Below are positions 1 through 8,637 of a DNA stretch of 64,000 nt, piece by piece (the first letter of the stretch is position 1; the number at the start of each line of letters is the position of its first letter). This stretch comes from Alicyclobacillus sp. GTDB taxonomy: Bacteria > Bacillota > Bacilli > Alicyclobacillales > Alicyclobacillaceae. The notes below the pieces were generated by a model. The model was not told the origin of the DNA, did not search any database, and worked only from the letters and a program-made list of their open reading frames with translations. Where the stretch lies: assembly GCA_023511295.1 (NCBI GenBank), contig JAIMBT010000005.1, positions 91,098-155,097 on the forward strand, in the 5' to 3' direction. The translations under genes and the position numbers were made by a program.

Positions 1-567
1 GTCGTGGTGGAGCTCAAGCGGCACTTCTCGACCGCTGTACTGATTCAGGCCGTAGACCGGCAGGCCATCACGGACGCTGTGTACATCGCCGTTCCACGCC
101 AGAAGGGTGGCGGTATGCGCGGGAGGTGGAAGGGCGTTCGCCGGCTGTTGCGGCGGCTCGAACTCGGGTTGCTCTTGGTCAGTGACGAGCCCGGAACGGT
201 GCCGGTAACCGTCGCCCTCCACCCGGCGCCGTGTCCGAGGCGCAGGCGGAACCGAGATCGGCAAGCGCTGCTGCGAGAGTTTCGCGAACGGACGGGTGAC
301 CAAAACGTCGGCGGCAGCCGCGCCGTCCCCATCATCACAGCGTACCGCGAGCGTGCCGTTCGCATCGCGTACTTTCTCGACGCAGCCGGCGAGCCACTGA
401 CGCCTCGGCAGCTGAGAGCCCTGGGGACAGGCGCGGACACGACGGAGATCTTGTACCGCAACGTCTACGGCTGGTTCGAACGCGTCCGGCGAGGCGTCTA
501 CACGCTGACAGACGTCGGCCGGGACGCATTGCCCGAGTATCGCCACCTGATGGAAGAAGAGCCCTAA
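1..567 (+). CDS. DUF2161-type PD-(D/E)XK nuclease-like protein, 5' end outside the window
   Basis: The reading frame is open from the first base and stops at 567, so the N-terminus is missing. The visible part begins VVVELKRHFSTAVLIQAVDR and continues with TDAVYIAVP, which matches the DUF2161 family (a PD-(D/E)XK phosphodiesterase-like fold). If that is right, the E-x-K of VELK is part of the nuclease-like core. A C-terminal segment from about residue 115 (AYRERAVRIAYFLDAAGE) looks like a winged-helix module. Cellular role is unknown in this family. The family call is from memory of the motif pattern; the fold assignment is established knowledge and DNA cleavage would be inference. Confidence 0.7.
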   Translation, partial: VVVELKRHFSTAVLIQAVDRQAITDAVYIAVPRQKGGGMRGRWKGVRRLLRRLELGLLLVSDEPGTVPVTVALHPAPCPRRRRNRDRQALLREFRERTGDQNVGGSRAVPIITAYRERAVRIAYFLDAAGEPLTPRQLRALGTGADTTEILYRNVYGWFERVRRGVYTLTDVGRDALPEYRHLMEEEP

Positions 568-570
568 ACG

Positions 571-729
571 TCAGCGCTGTTCCGGATTCGTGTGCGCGCG
601 GGTCGCGCGAAACTGCTCCTGTCCCACCTGTCCGCGCCCGTCCTTGGGAATCGTCTCGCCCTTCGCCTGTGCGCGTTTTCGAGCCTCGTTCTTGAACGGC
701 CACGGCACCATGGATGGATTGTGCGTCAC
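571..729 (-). CDS. Small hypothetical protein, 52 aa
   Basis: A 52-codon frame starts at GTG (727-729) behind a near-perfect Shine-Dalgarno, AGAGGAGGTGA, 6 bases upstream, which decides the start although the frame stays open further upstream. The product starts MTHNPSMVPWPFKNEARK and ends THTNP-like (RAHTNPEQR). It is charged, has no membrane segment and no cysteine. It converges on the DUF2161 gene with 3 bases between the stop codons. I do not recognise the family. Size and composition would suit a small spore or cytosolic protein, but that is only a guess. Confidence 0.6.
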   Translation of the reverse strand: MTHNPSMVPWPFKNEARKRAQAKGETIPKDGRGQVGQEQFRATRAHTNPEQR

Positions 730-955
730 GTCCGTCACCTCCTCTGCGAAGCCAAAACCGTACATGTCCGGCCACCGGACAGAACCTAGCATCCCGTCCC
801 CAGGCTGCGGCTATGCGGTAACGGGATGGTGACCGCGGTTTGTCACCAGCGGAACGGGTCAGGTCGCCGAACAGCGCATGGGGTGCCGGGCGGTTGCACC
901 AGGCATCTCCACTTCTGCCTCCATACCCTGATAGGAGCGGAATGGAGGGGTCTGT

Positions 956-1810
956 GTGGCCAAGGCAAAACTTGACCCAGAGCGGCAGAGCTTGAACAAG
1001 TGGGAGATGCACAAGGTTCTGCAAGCGTTGGCGATTCCCGGCGTGCACGTGCCGGAGACACGCCTGCTGACTCGGCGTAACGTACAGCAGTTGCTCGCGA
1101 AGTACGGCGGCGTCTACGTGAAGCCCACCGATACTTGGGGCGGACAGCGCGTCTCCCGAATCACCGGCACAGAGGGAGGCTACGCGTGGACCCTTCAGGG
1201 TGCCTCGGCGGTTGAATGGAGGACGTTCCCGGACCTGTGGCGCGCGCTACAGGAACGGTATGCTCCGTCCCGGACCATCGTCCAGGCCGCCGCTCCCATT
1301 CTGTCGGTGCACGGGCGCCCGTGTGACGTCCGCCTGCTGTTGCAGCGGGAAGTCGATTGCAACTGGGTCTGTGCCGGCGCCGTGGCAAGGGTGGGCGGTA
1401 ACGGATCGATCGTGTCCAACGTCGAGGTGAGCCACGGCGAGGTGCTGGGCGTGCCTGACCTGTGCGACCGCCTCGACATCCCCGGTGCGCTGCGGGCCAG
1501 CCTCGAGGCGCGCATGGAACGTGCAGGCTTGGAGATCTCTACCCTGTTGGATCCGTTCCGGTCGTTCAACGAGATCGGCATCGACTTCGGTGTGGCGAAG
1601 CGGGGCGTACTGTGGATCATCGAGGTGAACACGGACGACGCGCTGGGCGGGCCAAGCCACGAGCTGTTCGCGCACCTCCCGGACACGTCGGTGTACGAGG
1701 CGATTCAGGCGCGCGCTGCGCGGGTCCGCGCGACCACCGCCGAGTGGCTGTTGGAGGGCTTGTTCGGTTTGCTGGCGGAAGGCGAGGGCGAAGGCGCGGA
1801 CGGCGGGTAG
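956..1810 (+). CDS. YheC/YheD-type endospore coat-associated ATP-grasp protein
   Basis: 284 aa from GTG, with GGAGGGG about 7 bases upstream. The opening residues (LNKWEMHKVLQAL...VPETRLL) and the later stretch GGVYVKPTDTWGGQRV are typical of the YheC/YheD family, which carries an ATP-grasp fold and is associated with the Bacillus spore coat. Further ATP-grasp landmarks are the DVRLLLQ strand and the FNEIGIDFG/WIIEVNTDDALGG segment, where the metal-binding Glu and Asn are expected. It is shorter than YheC (about 360 aa) or YheD (about 450 aa) and lacks the extra N-terminal region. Substrate unknown. Its presence is one indication that the organism sporulates. Confidence 0.8.
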   Translation: MAKAKLDPERQSLNKWEMHKVLQALAIPGVHVPETRLLTRRNVQQLLAKYGGVYVKPTDTWGGQRVSRITGTEGGYAWTLQGASAVEWRTFPDLWRALQERYAPSRTIVQAAAPILSVHGRPCDVRLLLQREVDCNWVCAGAVARVGGNGSIVSNVEVSHGEVLGVPDLCDRLDIPGALRASLEARMERAGLEISTLLDPFRSFNEIGIDFGVAKRGVLWIIEVNTDDALGGPSHELFAHLPDTSVYEAIQARAARVRATTAEWLLEGLFGLLAEGEGEGADGG

Positions 1811-1956
1811 GAGCATGACAGCCGCCGTTCCTCCGCACCGGTGGACAGCGCATCCAATTCAGTGAACAATTTCACGGAGATTTGACAAAGTGTGACAGAG
1901 GTTTGGCAGCGACCCCCTCGAATTCTCAATCCAACTCAATCGAGGGAGTGGATGGG

Positions 1957-2910
1957 TTGAAGACCAAACCGATGGCAGCGTTGTCGGCCGCACTGTTGAC
2001 GTTCACGAGTATGGGCACCCTGGCTGCACATGCAGCCACCAGTGAGAACTACACTGTCCAGCCCGGAGACACCCTCTACAAGATTGCGGTACAAGAGGGG
2101 GTCAGCCTCTCGGACTTAGAGGCTGCCAACCCGCAGCTCTCGGACTTTGCAAGCATTTTCCCAGGCGAGCTGATTCACCTGCCGGCCAGCACCGTGCCGA
2201 CGAGCGCCCCGGCGCCCGCAACCGCTCCCTCTCCATCGGCTGCCTCAACGCCCGCAGCCGTCTACACGGTTCAAAGCGGCGACACCCTGTACAAGATTGC
2301 CACCGCGGCAGGTGTGACGCTGTCCGCCCTCGAAGCGGTCAATCCGCAGATCTCGAATTTCACGAGCATCTACCCGGGTGAGACGGTGTACCTCCCCGCC
2401 GGCGCATCGGTCTCGACCGCGTCGTCGACGACAAGTGCGACAACCGCTGTAACCATCCCGTCCACCGCAGCGACCGCGACCGCTGTCACCGCAGTTTCAT
2501 CGACTTCGGCGAAGGCGGCCGCCATCATCGCCACCGCGAAGTCCCTGCTCGGTGTCCCCTACTTGTGGGGCGGCAACACGCCGGCTGGCTTCGACTGCTC
2601 GGGATTTGTGCAATACGTGTTTGCGAAGAACGGGATCACCCTCCCGCGCGAGTCCCACGACCAAGCCACCGTGGGCACGCCGGTCGCAGAGAGCGACCTG
2701 CAGCCCGGCGACCTGCTGTTTTTTTCGAACACCGACGCGGACGCGAGTCTCTACGCAAACCACGTCACGCATGTCGGCATCTACATCGGGAATGGCGCGA
2801 TGATAGAATCCTCGTCCTCGCACAACGGCGAAGGCGTGGTCATCATTCAGAACGTGTTCGCAAACCCGTATTACGTCTCGCACTACTACGGGGCGCGAAA
2901 CGTGATGTAG
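1957..2910 (+). CDS. Secreted cell-wall hydrolase, two LysM domains plus NlpC/P60
   Basis: 317 aa if started at TTG 1957, preceded by GAGGGAGTGG; an upstream in-frame ATG at 1882 would add 25 residues unlike a signal peptide. Residues 1-26 form a signal peptide ending AAHA. Two LysM repeats follow (YTVQPGDTLYKIA... and YTVQSGDTLYKIA...), separated by a Pro/Ala/Ser linker, then a Ser/Thr/Ala-rich linker and an NlpC/P60 domain with FDCSGFVQY (Cys214 nucleophile) and HVTHVGIYIG (His272). Such enzymes bind peptidoglycan through LysM and cut stem peptides. All expected catalytic landmarks are present, so an active D,L-endopeptidase is likely. Confidence 0.92.
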   Translation: MKTKPMAALSAALLTFTSMGTLAAHAATSENYTVQPGDTLYKIAVQEGVSLSDLEAANPQLSDFASIFPGELIHLPASTVPTSAPAPATAPSPSAASTPAAVYTVQSGDTLYKIATAAGVTLSALEAVNPQISNFTSIYPGETVYLPAGASVSTASSTTSATTAVTIPSTAATATAVTAVSSTSAKAAAIIATAKSLLGVPYLWGGNTPAGFDCSGFVQYVFAKNGITLPRESHDQATVGTPVAESDLQPGDLLFFSNTDADASLYANHVTHVGIYIGNGAMIESSSSHNGEGVVIIQNVFANPYYVSHYYGARNVM

Positions 2911-2984
2911 GAGCCATTCTGCAACCTCGGGTGGTCGTGCGACGGGAACGAATAACCGACGGGACGCAACCATCCGCCAAGAGG

Positions 2985-3653
2985 TTAGGAGATTTGCGCC
3001 ATCCAGTCGTGCGACAACACCCAGGATTGGTTCTGCAGCTGGAGTACGCGGCGACGTCGAAGCTGGTTCCAGATGCGGTTCACCGATTCGCGCCGCACCC
3101 CGAGTAGTTGGGCGATCTCCGTCTGGGTGACGGGCAGTTGGATGTGTACGCCGTCTGCCTCCGCGGACCCGTACTGTTCCACCAATTGTTCCAGAAAGTA
3201 GCGCACCCGCTGGGTCGCCGGCGACACGGCCAGGTGGTGACTGCGCTCGTACATGTCGTCAATTCGTCGGTTGAACTCGTTCACCAGGCCTGCCAGCGCG
3301 GTTGGGTAGCCCAAGAGCCACTGCTCGAAATCGCGCTGGCACGTCTCGATGACCGTCGCCTCGGTGAGGGCATACACGTACACCGGCAGCGGGCGGTGCG
3401 AGAACAGACTCGTACCGGGCAACAGATACCCGTCCCGGACGATTCGTTGAATGTACTCCCGGCCTTCCTCGTCGATGCGAACCAGTTTCAAGTGGCCGGC
3501 CGCCACAAACAGCACCGTTGGCCGGGTGGATTCCTGCTCCAGCACCAGTCCATGCTTACGGACGTAGCGTTCGCAACTGAACTCGCACAGCGTCCGTAGC
3601 GCCGAATCTGGAACCTCCGCAAATACCGGTAACTTCCGGAAGACGTGAAACAT
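2985..3653 (-). CDS. Crp/Fnr-family transcriptional regulator
   Basis: 222 aa from ATG 3653. An N-terminal cyclic-nucleotide-binding-type beta-barrel (PVFAEVPDSALRTL..., LFVAAGHLKLVRIDEEGREYI) is followed by a dimerisation helix and a C-terminal winged helix containing TQTEIAQLLGVRRESVNRIW, the recognition-helix signature of the family. The cAMP-contact residues of E. coli Crp are not evident and there is no clear Fnr-type four-Cys cluster, so the effector is unknown. It is divergent from the DMT-like gene at 3897 across 243 bases in which I see no convincing operator. Confidence 0.88.
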   Translation of the reverse strand: MFHVFRKLPVFAEVPDSALRTLCEFSCERYVRKHGLVLEQESTRPTVLFVAAGHLKLVRIDEEGREYIQRIVRDGYLLPGTSLFSHRPLPVYVYALTEATVIETCQRDFEQWLLGYPTALAGLVNEFNRRIDDMYERSHHLAVSPATQRVRYFLEQLVEQYGSAEADGVHIQLPVTQTEIAQLLGVRRESVNRIWNQLRRRRVLQLQNQSWVLSHDWMAQIS

Positions 3654-3896
3654 CGCGCCGCACCCCCACTCCGTTCTTCTCGAACGCTCACCTCCACACA
3701 TTACGCGAAGAAGCCGGTTGGCCCGAGACCCAGTCTGACCAGTTTCGATAGTCCGATTGAACCAGTCCATCCGGCGCACGCGCGTCACCCGGTCACGCCG
3801 TTTGCACGAACGGCACCGCGGGCGTCCATCGACACCCCTCTCCGGGTCAAGCTGTCCGATTGCCCCGCATAGCATGGAAAGGACGGGGGTGAGCGT

Positions 3897-4742
3897 TTGG
3901 ACACCGGAATGGCACTCATGGGATTGCTGATGTGCTTGCGCATCGCCGCCTTAGGAACCGAGCAAGTATCGCTGCACGGTTTGGGCAAACAGGGAGCCGG
4001 CGCCCTCGCCAGCATGGTCGTTGCGTTCGGCGGCGCAGCTTGTGTGCTGTGGGGAGTGGCAGCGGCCGTCGGGCAGGCGGAGTGGGTCGGCGGCACCATC
4101 TGGAGCGGCGCCCTCTACACCGCTGCCTTTGGCCTGTATACGGCGGCATTGGCCGCCGGTCCGGTCAGCACCGTCAGCCCGTGGACCAACGCCACCATCG
4201 TCCTGCTCTGGCTGATTCGCCCCACCGGAGGGGTGTGGTCCATCCTCGGCATGGCCCTCTTTGTGTACGGCGCGTGGAAATCTGTCTCCGGCGGCCGCAT
4301 CTCGCGGCCGGTGCTGTGGATGCTGGCCGGGGACGCCGGCCTCGTGTGCGCCCGCTTTTGGGACGCGGCCCGCGCCGGCAACCCGCCGCCCCTCGCGTAC
4401 GCAGCGAGCCAGTACTTGTCGATCTCGCTGTGGATGTGCGTCCTCGTCGTCGCCACGGACCGTTGGCGCGACGTGTGGCACCTCGCCTCGGCGCGGACCG
4501 GTTGGAGCGTCGCTGCCGCGGCAAGCAACGCCACGGCCTACGCCACCCTGTTCGCACTGCTGCAATGGTTGCCCCCCGCCGTTGTCGAGGCGGCATCGAG
4601 TCTCGCCGGGCTCGGCGCTGCGTTCGTCGGCGCTCTGGTGTTCCACGAACCGCAGCCGCGTAGTCGAGTGGCCGCGAGTATCTGGATGACCGTCGGCGCC
4701 CTGGTGCTGCTGGCTGACCACGCATGGCACCTGCACGCGTGA
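3897..4742 (+). CDS. Polytopic membrane protein, EamA/DMT-transporter-like
   Basis: 281 aa from TTG 3897 behind GGGGGTGAG. Around eight to ten hydrophobic segments run through the whole length, with short loops and a duplicated look typical of ten-helix drug/metabolite transporters (for example LYTAALAAGPVSTVSPW in the first half and VEAASSLAGLGAAFVGALVFHE in the second). The second-half motif followed by a short charged stretch and a last helix (SIWMTVGALVLLADHA) is usual for EamA proteins. Substrate cannot be predicted. Divergent from the Crp/Fnr gene, which may regulate it. Confidence 0.6.
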   Translation: MDTGMALMGLLMCLRIAALGTEQVSLHGLGKQGAGALASMVVAFGGAACVLWGVAAAVGQAEWVGGTIWSGALYTAAFGLYTAALAAGPVSTVSPWTNATIVLLWLIRPTGGVWSILGMALFVYGAWKSVSGGRISRPVLWMLAGDAGLVCARFWDAARAGNPPPLAYAASQYLSISLWMCVLVVATDRWRDVWHLASARTGWSVAAAASNATAYATLFALLQWLPPAVVEAASSLAGLGAAFVGALVFHEPQPRSRVAASIWMTVGALVLLADHAWHLHA

Positions 4743-4777
4743 GGCGCGGCCAGGTCTCCCGCCCCCTCGGTCCTCGA

Positions 4778-4807
4778 TTCAACGACCAGACGCCGATTTG
4801 TTATACT
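4778..4807 (+). promoter_or_regulatory. Candidate promoter for the solitary DNA methyltransferase
   Basis: TATACT at 4802-4807 with a weak TTCAAC 18 bases upstream, in the 159-base gap before the methyltransferase. Plausible SigA promoter; the -35 match is poor. Confidence 0.35.
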
Positions 4808-4901
4808 CAATCTCGTGCAAACGCAAATCTACAGGTACGCACACAAGCCGCCGCGCGGACGGACGCGGCCTCGGATAGCGCCAAAGAGAGGGTGAGCGGC
4901 C

Positions 4902-6404
4902 ATGGACCCCGGCCCAGCCATCCACGACCAGCGCCGACGCTCCCTTGGACAGTACGCGACGCCAGTTGCGACCGTCGACTACATGGTGTCGCGAGCGCTG
5001 GCGCTCGCCCCGAAAACGCACCGCTTACAGGTGTTAGATCCGGCAGCCGGAGACGGCGTGTTCGTCGAACGACTGCTGGCACGCGGCGTCCCCGCGTCAG
5101 ACATTCATGCGATGGACATTGACCCCTCCGTTGTGGACCGCTTGAAGCGACTCTGCCATGCGGAACAAGGAGATTTCCTGTGTACGGCCGGGCGGTGCTA
5201 TGACATCGTGATTGGCAATCCGCCGTACAAGTCGAAGCGGCAGAGCAGCTACATTCGCAGCCGCCGCAAGGCGTTGGAACAGCAGTTTGCGGACGTGGGC
5301 GTGCAGAACCTGTACGCGATGTTCGTCGTTCAGGCCCTGGCGAACCTGCGTGAAGGCGGCATTCTCTGTTTCATCGTGCAGGACTCCTTCTTGACCAACG
5401 TCTACTACCGCCGGTTTCGCCAGTTTCTGTTGGACAACTGCCGGATTCACGAGATTACCTTGGCGCCGCGCACCCTGTTTCACGGCACGGATGCGGACGT
5501 CCGGACCGCCATCCTGGTGTTGGAGAAATGCACCGGTTTGGAACGCGAAGCCGTGCGCCGGGCGCAACCGATGCGCCTCGTCGACCGCCTCGCATCCGAA
5601 GCAGCGTACAACACCCCGCCTGCCGAAAGGGTGCAGGTGATTGCGCAGCAGCACTTTGCGGAGATGGACCAGCAGACGTTTTTCGTCAACGTGCCGATGC
5701 CGGTACTCGACCTGCTGCGCACCGCCCCGCGGACGTTGGGCGACGTGGTGCGCGGTGGGACCGGTATCTCGACGGGGAATGACACACGCTACCTACAGCG
5801 CGTGGACCGTCCAGAGTTCGCCCCAGGCGCCGCGGAGGCGGACGAATGGGTGCCGTTCTACAAAAATGGGGGCGCCAGCGACGCCTGGTACTACGACACC
5901 CCGTATCGCATCCGGCGCGACTGGAAGACGCCCGCCAGCCGGGACCCAAATTTCATCGCGCGCAACACTGCGTACTACTTTCGGGCCGGTATCACCTGTT
6001 CGTCGATGGGTGCCGCCTTCTCGGCAGCGTATTTGCCCCCGGGGTGTCTGTTTGGAGTGAACGCGAACTTCTTCTGCGACACGGACGAGGACCTGTTTTA
6101 CGTGCTGGGTCTGCTCAACAGCCAGTTGGCACAGTATTTGGTTCGAGCGGTCTTGAACCGGACCAACATGGTCACCGCAGGCTATCTGAAGCGCATCCCG
6201 TACGTGGAGCCAGACGAACGCCAGAAACAGGCGGTCGCGGACCTCTCACGGTCTATCGTGGAGGCCCGCCGGGCAAACCGAGGGCAAGATCTGCGCTCGC
6301 TCGCGGCGGAGGTGAATCAACGAATCTTTGACATCTACGGCCTGTCCGGCGAGGCAGAAGCGGCGATTCGCCGCTTCTGCGCGAACGTATACGAGTCGAT
6401 GTGA
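4902..6404 (+). CDS. Solitary DNA adenine-specific methyltransferase (N6, Eco57I/TaqI-like)
   Basis: 500 aa from ATG with an AGAGAGGGTGAG ribosome site. The N-terminal half has motif X (GQYATPVATVDYMV), motif I (LDPAAGDG, residues 45-52) for S-adenosylmethionine and the catalytic motif IV NPPY (106-109), giving the order of gamma-class N6-adenine methyltransferases. From about residue 270 a TaqI-like target-recognition region follows (TLGDVVRGGTGISTGND; GLLNSQLAQYLVRAV...GYLKRIPYV). No endonuclease gene flanks it. It may be an orphan methylase, an anti-phage component whose partner is absent, or a bifunctional type IIG fragment; no nuclease motif is seen in its N-terminus. Confidence 0.88.
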   Translation: MDPGPAIHDQRRRSLGQYATPVATVDYMVSRALALAPKTHRLQVLDPAAGDGVFVERLLARGVPASDIHAMDIDPSVVDRLKRLCHAEQGDFLCTAGRCYDIVIGNPPYKSKRQSSYIRSRRKALEQQFADVGVQNLYAMFVVQALANLREGGILCFIVQDSFLTNVYYRRFRQFLLDNCRIHEITLAPRTLFHGTDADVRTAILVLEKCTGLEREAVRRAQPMRLVDRLASEAAYNTPPAERVQVIAQQHFAEMDQQTFFVNVPMPVLDLLRTAPRTLGDVVRGGTGISTGNDTRYLQRVDRPEFAPGAAEADEWVPFYKNGGASDAWYYDTPYRIRRDWKTPASRDPNFIARNTAYYFRAGITCSSMGAAFSAAYLPPGCLFGVNANFFCDTDEDLFYVLGLLNSQLAQYLVRAVLNRTNMVTAGYLKRIPYVEPDERQKQAVADLSRSIVEARRANRGQDLRSLAAEVNQRIFDIYGLSGEAEAAIRRFCANVYESM

Positions 6405-6514
6405 CCGGGCATCGGGTGGAGCGGATATGCCGGGTCGGGCGAGGCCGCTCCGACAGATGGCCAAAAGCCTTCCATCCGTGAAACCGTCGGACGGGCGATG
6501 AAGAGGGAAGGGCC

Positions 6515-7666
6515 ATGACATCCGAGAAACCACAACATTACCCACAACCGACTGAACCCGCCGGTCCGAAACATCCGGGGCCACCCGGACGCTCGATGCC
6601 CACCGAATCGCAACCGACACGGGAGCGCATTGCCCTCCGGCATGCGTTCCACATCCGGCGCGCACCGCTGCCGTGGCGAAAGGCTGTCGGCGCCGGTATC
6701 AGCCTGTTCATTCCGCTGTTCGTGGCAAGTCTCCTCGGCCGGCCAGAGACCGGGCTCCTGTGTACCATCGGCGGGTTTGCGAGTTTGTATGTGGTCGATG
6801 AACCGCTGCGCCGCTTAGGCTTGCGGCTGTTCATCGTCGCACTGGCGCTCGCGGCATCCTTTGCCCTCGGGACGGTGTCTGCGGGATCTATCTGGGTGAT
6901 GGCGTCTGCCTTCGCACTGACCGGAGCGGCTTCCACCTACTTCGCCCGATCTCTGCGGCTGCCGCCGCCGGGCGCATTCTTCTTCCTGTTGGCCTGTGCC
7001 ATCGGAACGGGTTTACCGGTCCATCCGGGTGCCGTCGACCAGCGCGTGGGGTTTGCGCTCATCGGCAGCGGCGTCGCGTGGGTCGTTACCATGGCCGGTC
7101 GCTGGCTGGCCATTCGGAGAGCGGCTCCATGTGGAAGCACCACCCGAGACCACCAGATGCCCGCCGTGACGGCGCTGCGGGCGGGACTCACGTGGAACAA
7201 CGGGGCCCTCCCCGCGGCCCTTCGAGTCGCCATCGGCGTCTTCGCAGCCACGTGGATTGCGCACGGACTCGGCAGCGCGCGCCCCTACTGGGTCCCCGTT
7301 GGCTGCGCGGCCGTCCTGCAAGGGACGAACGTCCAGGCTACGGTTCATCGCGCTGTCCAGCGCGCGCTCGGCACCAGCCTCGGCATCCTGGTGGCCGGCG
7401 CCATCCTCGAGCTGAACCCACCCGGGGTGATATTGGCCGTGCTGGTGCTCATCCTGCAGACCGTCGTGGAACTGTTCATCGTCCGAAACTACGGACTGGC
7501 GGTCGTCTTCATCACCCCGTTGGCGCTGACCATCGCGGAGGCGGCGCACATCGACGTTTCCGTGCCGGTCCTGGTCTCCGCGCGCCTGTTGGACAACTGG
7601 GTGGGCTGTGCCATCGGACTTGCCGCAGGCCTGCTGTTATGGCGGAAAACCATGCCTGTCCGCTGA
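6515..7666 (+). CDS. FUSC-like inner-membrane protein
   Basis: 383 aa from ATG, with GAGGGAAGGGCC just upstream. A Pro-rich hydrophilic N-terminus of about 55 residues precedes two blocks of roughly five hydrophobic segments each (residues about 60-190 and 245-380). The second block contains RPYWVPVGCAAVLQGTNVQATVHRAV followed by ALGTSLGILVAG, the recurring signature of the FUSC (fusaric-acid-resistance-like) superfamily. Members export aromatic acids or related compounds, but small two-block versions are mostly uncharacterised. It ends 51 bases from the convergent crotonase gene. Confidence 0.75.
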   Translation: MTSEKPQHYPQPTEPAGPKHPGPPGRSMPTESQPTRERIALRHAFHIRRAPLPWRKAVGAGISLFIPLFVASLLGRPETGLLCTIGGFASLYVVDEPLRRLGLRLFIVALALAASFALGTVSAGSIWVMASAFALTGAASTYFARSLRLPPPGAFFFLLACAIGTGLPVHPGAVDQRVGFALIGSGVAWVVTMAGRWLAIRRAAPCGSTTRDHQMPAVTALRAGLTWNNGALPAALRVAIGVFAATWIAHGLGSARPYWVPVGCAAVLQGTNVQATVHRAVQRALGTSLGILVAGAILELNPPGVILAVLVLILQTVVELFIVRNYGLAVVFITPLALTIAEAAHIDVSVPVLVSARLLDNWVGCAIGLAAGLLLWRKTMPVR

Positions 7667-7717
7667 GCACGTCCATGCACCGTTCTCAGGCGCCGCTTCC
7701 TGTTCGCCCTGCCTCCG

Positions 7718-8554
7718 TCAGCAGCCCCGCCACTCGGCGGGCCGCTTCTCGAGGTGTGCCTGGACACCTTCCTGGAAGTCCGCGCTGCCGTACACGCGTT
7801 CAATCACGTCCGAGAACTCCGGGAGCGGCTGCTGAACCTCCCGCAGCCGCGACAGCGCCACTTTGGTGGCCCACAGCGTCAGCGGTGCGCGGCTCGCTAT
7901 CTCCTCCGCTATCTCCAGCACCTTCTCGAAAAACCCGTCCGCGTCGTAGACCGCGCTCACAAACCCCGCAGCGAGCGCTTCTTCGGCGCGCAACTGCCGC
8001 GCGGTGAAGATGAGTTCCTTGAGGCGCGCCTCACCGATGAGCGACGCCACTCGGCTGTAGTTGCGGATGCTCAGGCAGTTCCCCAGGGTGCGGGCAATCG
8101 GTGCTCCGAAACGCGCCTGCGGCGTGGCGTATCGCAAATCGCACGCAGCCGCCAGAATCAGTCCGCCGCCGATGGCGTAGCCGTGCACTGCTGCGATGGT
8201 CGGCTTGGGAAACTCGAGGAGTTTGCGCGTAACGTGATCAATCCGCTGCTCGTACTGCACCCCGTCCTTCCCCGTGAAGCCGACAAACTGCTTGATGTCG
8301 GTACCGGCCGCAAACGCTCGCTCGCCGTCCCCCCGCAGGACGACCACGCGGACCGCGCCGTCCGCTGCCAGTGCGTCGAGGTGTGCGGTCAACGCCTCGT
8401 ACATGTGCCAGGTCATCGCGTTCAACGCCTTCGGGTTGGACAGCGTCAGCAGGGCGACGGCCCCCTGTCGCTCCAGGTGGACAGTGCCCTGCGAATCTGG
8501 TGCCGACGTCGTTCCAGCAGGTTCCGGTGCGTGGGAATTTGAATTGGTTGACAA
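7718..8554 (-). CDS. Crotonase-fold (enoyl-CoA hydratase/isomerase family) protein lacking both catalytic Glu
   Basis: 278 aa from TTG 8554, which follows GAAAGGGGC. The crotonase fold is clear: the CoA/oxyanion segments FAAGTDIKQF (81-90) and HGYAIGGGLILAAACDLRYA. At the positions of rat hydratase Glu144 and Glu164 this protein has Ile133 (GGGLIL) and Ile153 (FGAPI), so the normal hydratase acid/base pair is absent. It may be an isomerase, a decarboxylase, a thioesterase-like relative or a dehydratase-related paralogue. Divergent from the CoA-transferase and probably co-regulated with it through the shared 83-base promoter region. Confidence 0.85.
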   Translation of the reverse strand: MSTNSNSHAPEPAGTTSAPDSQGTVHLERQGAVALLTLSNPKALNAMTWHMYEALTAHLDALAADGAVRVVVLRGDGERAFAAGTDIKQFVGFTGKDGVQYEQRIDHVTRKLLEFPKPTIAAVHGYAIGGGLILAAACDLRYATPQARFGAPIARTLGNCLSIRNYSRVASLIGEARLKELIFTARQLRAEEALAAGFVSAVYDADGFFEKVLEIAEEIASRAPLTLWATKVALSRLREVQQPLPEFSDVIERVYGSADFQEGVQAHLEKRPAEWRGC

Positions 8555-8598
8555 CGGACGCGCCCCTTTCGGTATAATTCTACGTATACAGAATACAG
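8548..8598 (+). promoter_or_regulatory. Promoter and candidate GntR operator for the CoA-transferase gene
   Basis: TTGACA (8548-8553) and a perfect TATAAT (8573-8578) with a 19-base spacer, followed at 8584-8598 by GTATACAGAATACAG. The last element closely matches GTATACAGTATA at 11823-11834 in the promoter of the BASS transporter. FCD-type GntR proteins usually bind short palindromes of this kind, so this is a likely site for the regulator at 9889. Confidence 0.6.
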
Positions 8599-8637
8599 AA
8601 TCCAAAGTGCACAGGCAAACAGAAAGAAGGGACCTGA

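Noticed and set aside
1882..1956. N-terminal extension of the LysM-NlpC/P60 protein from ATG 1882
   Set aside because: The extra 25 residues do not look like a signal peptide, whereas TTG 1957 has a ribosome site and gives a clean one.
4902..6404. Complete restriction-modification or BREX/DISARM system
   Set aside because: Only the methyltransferase is present; flanking genes are a membrane transporter-like protein and a FUSC-like protein.
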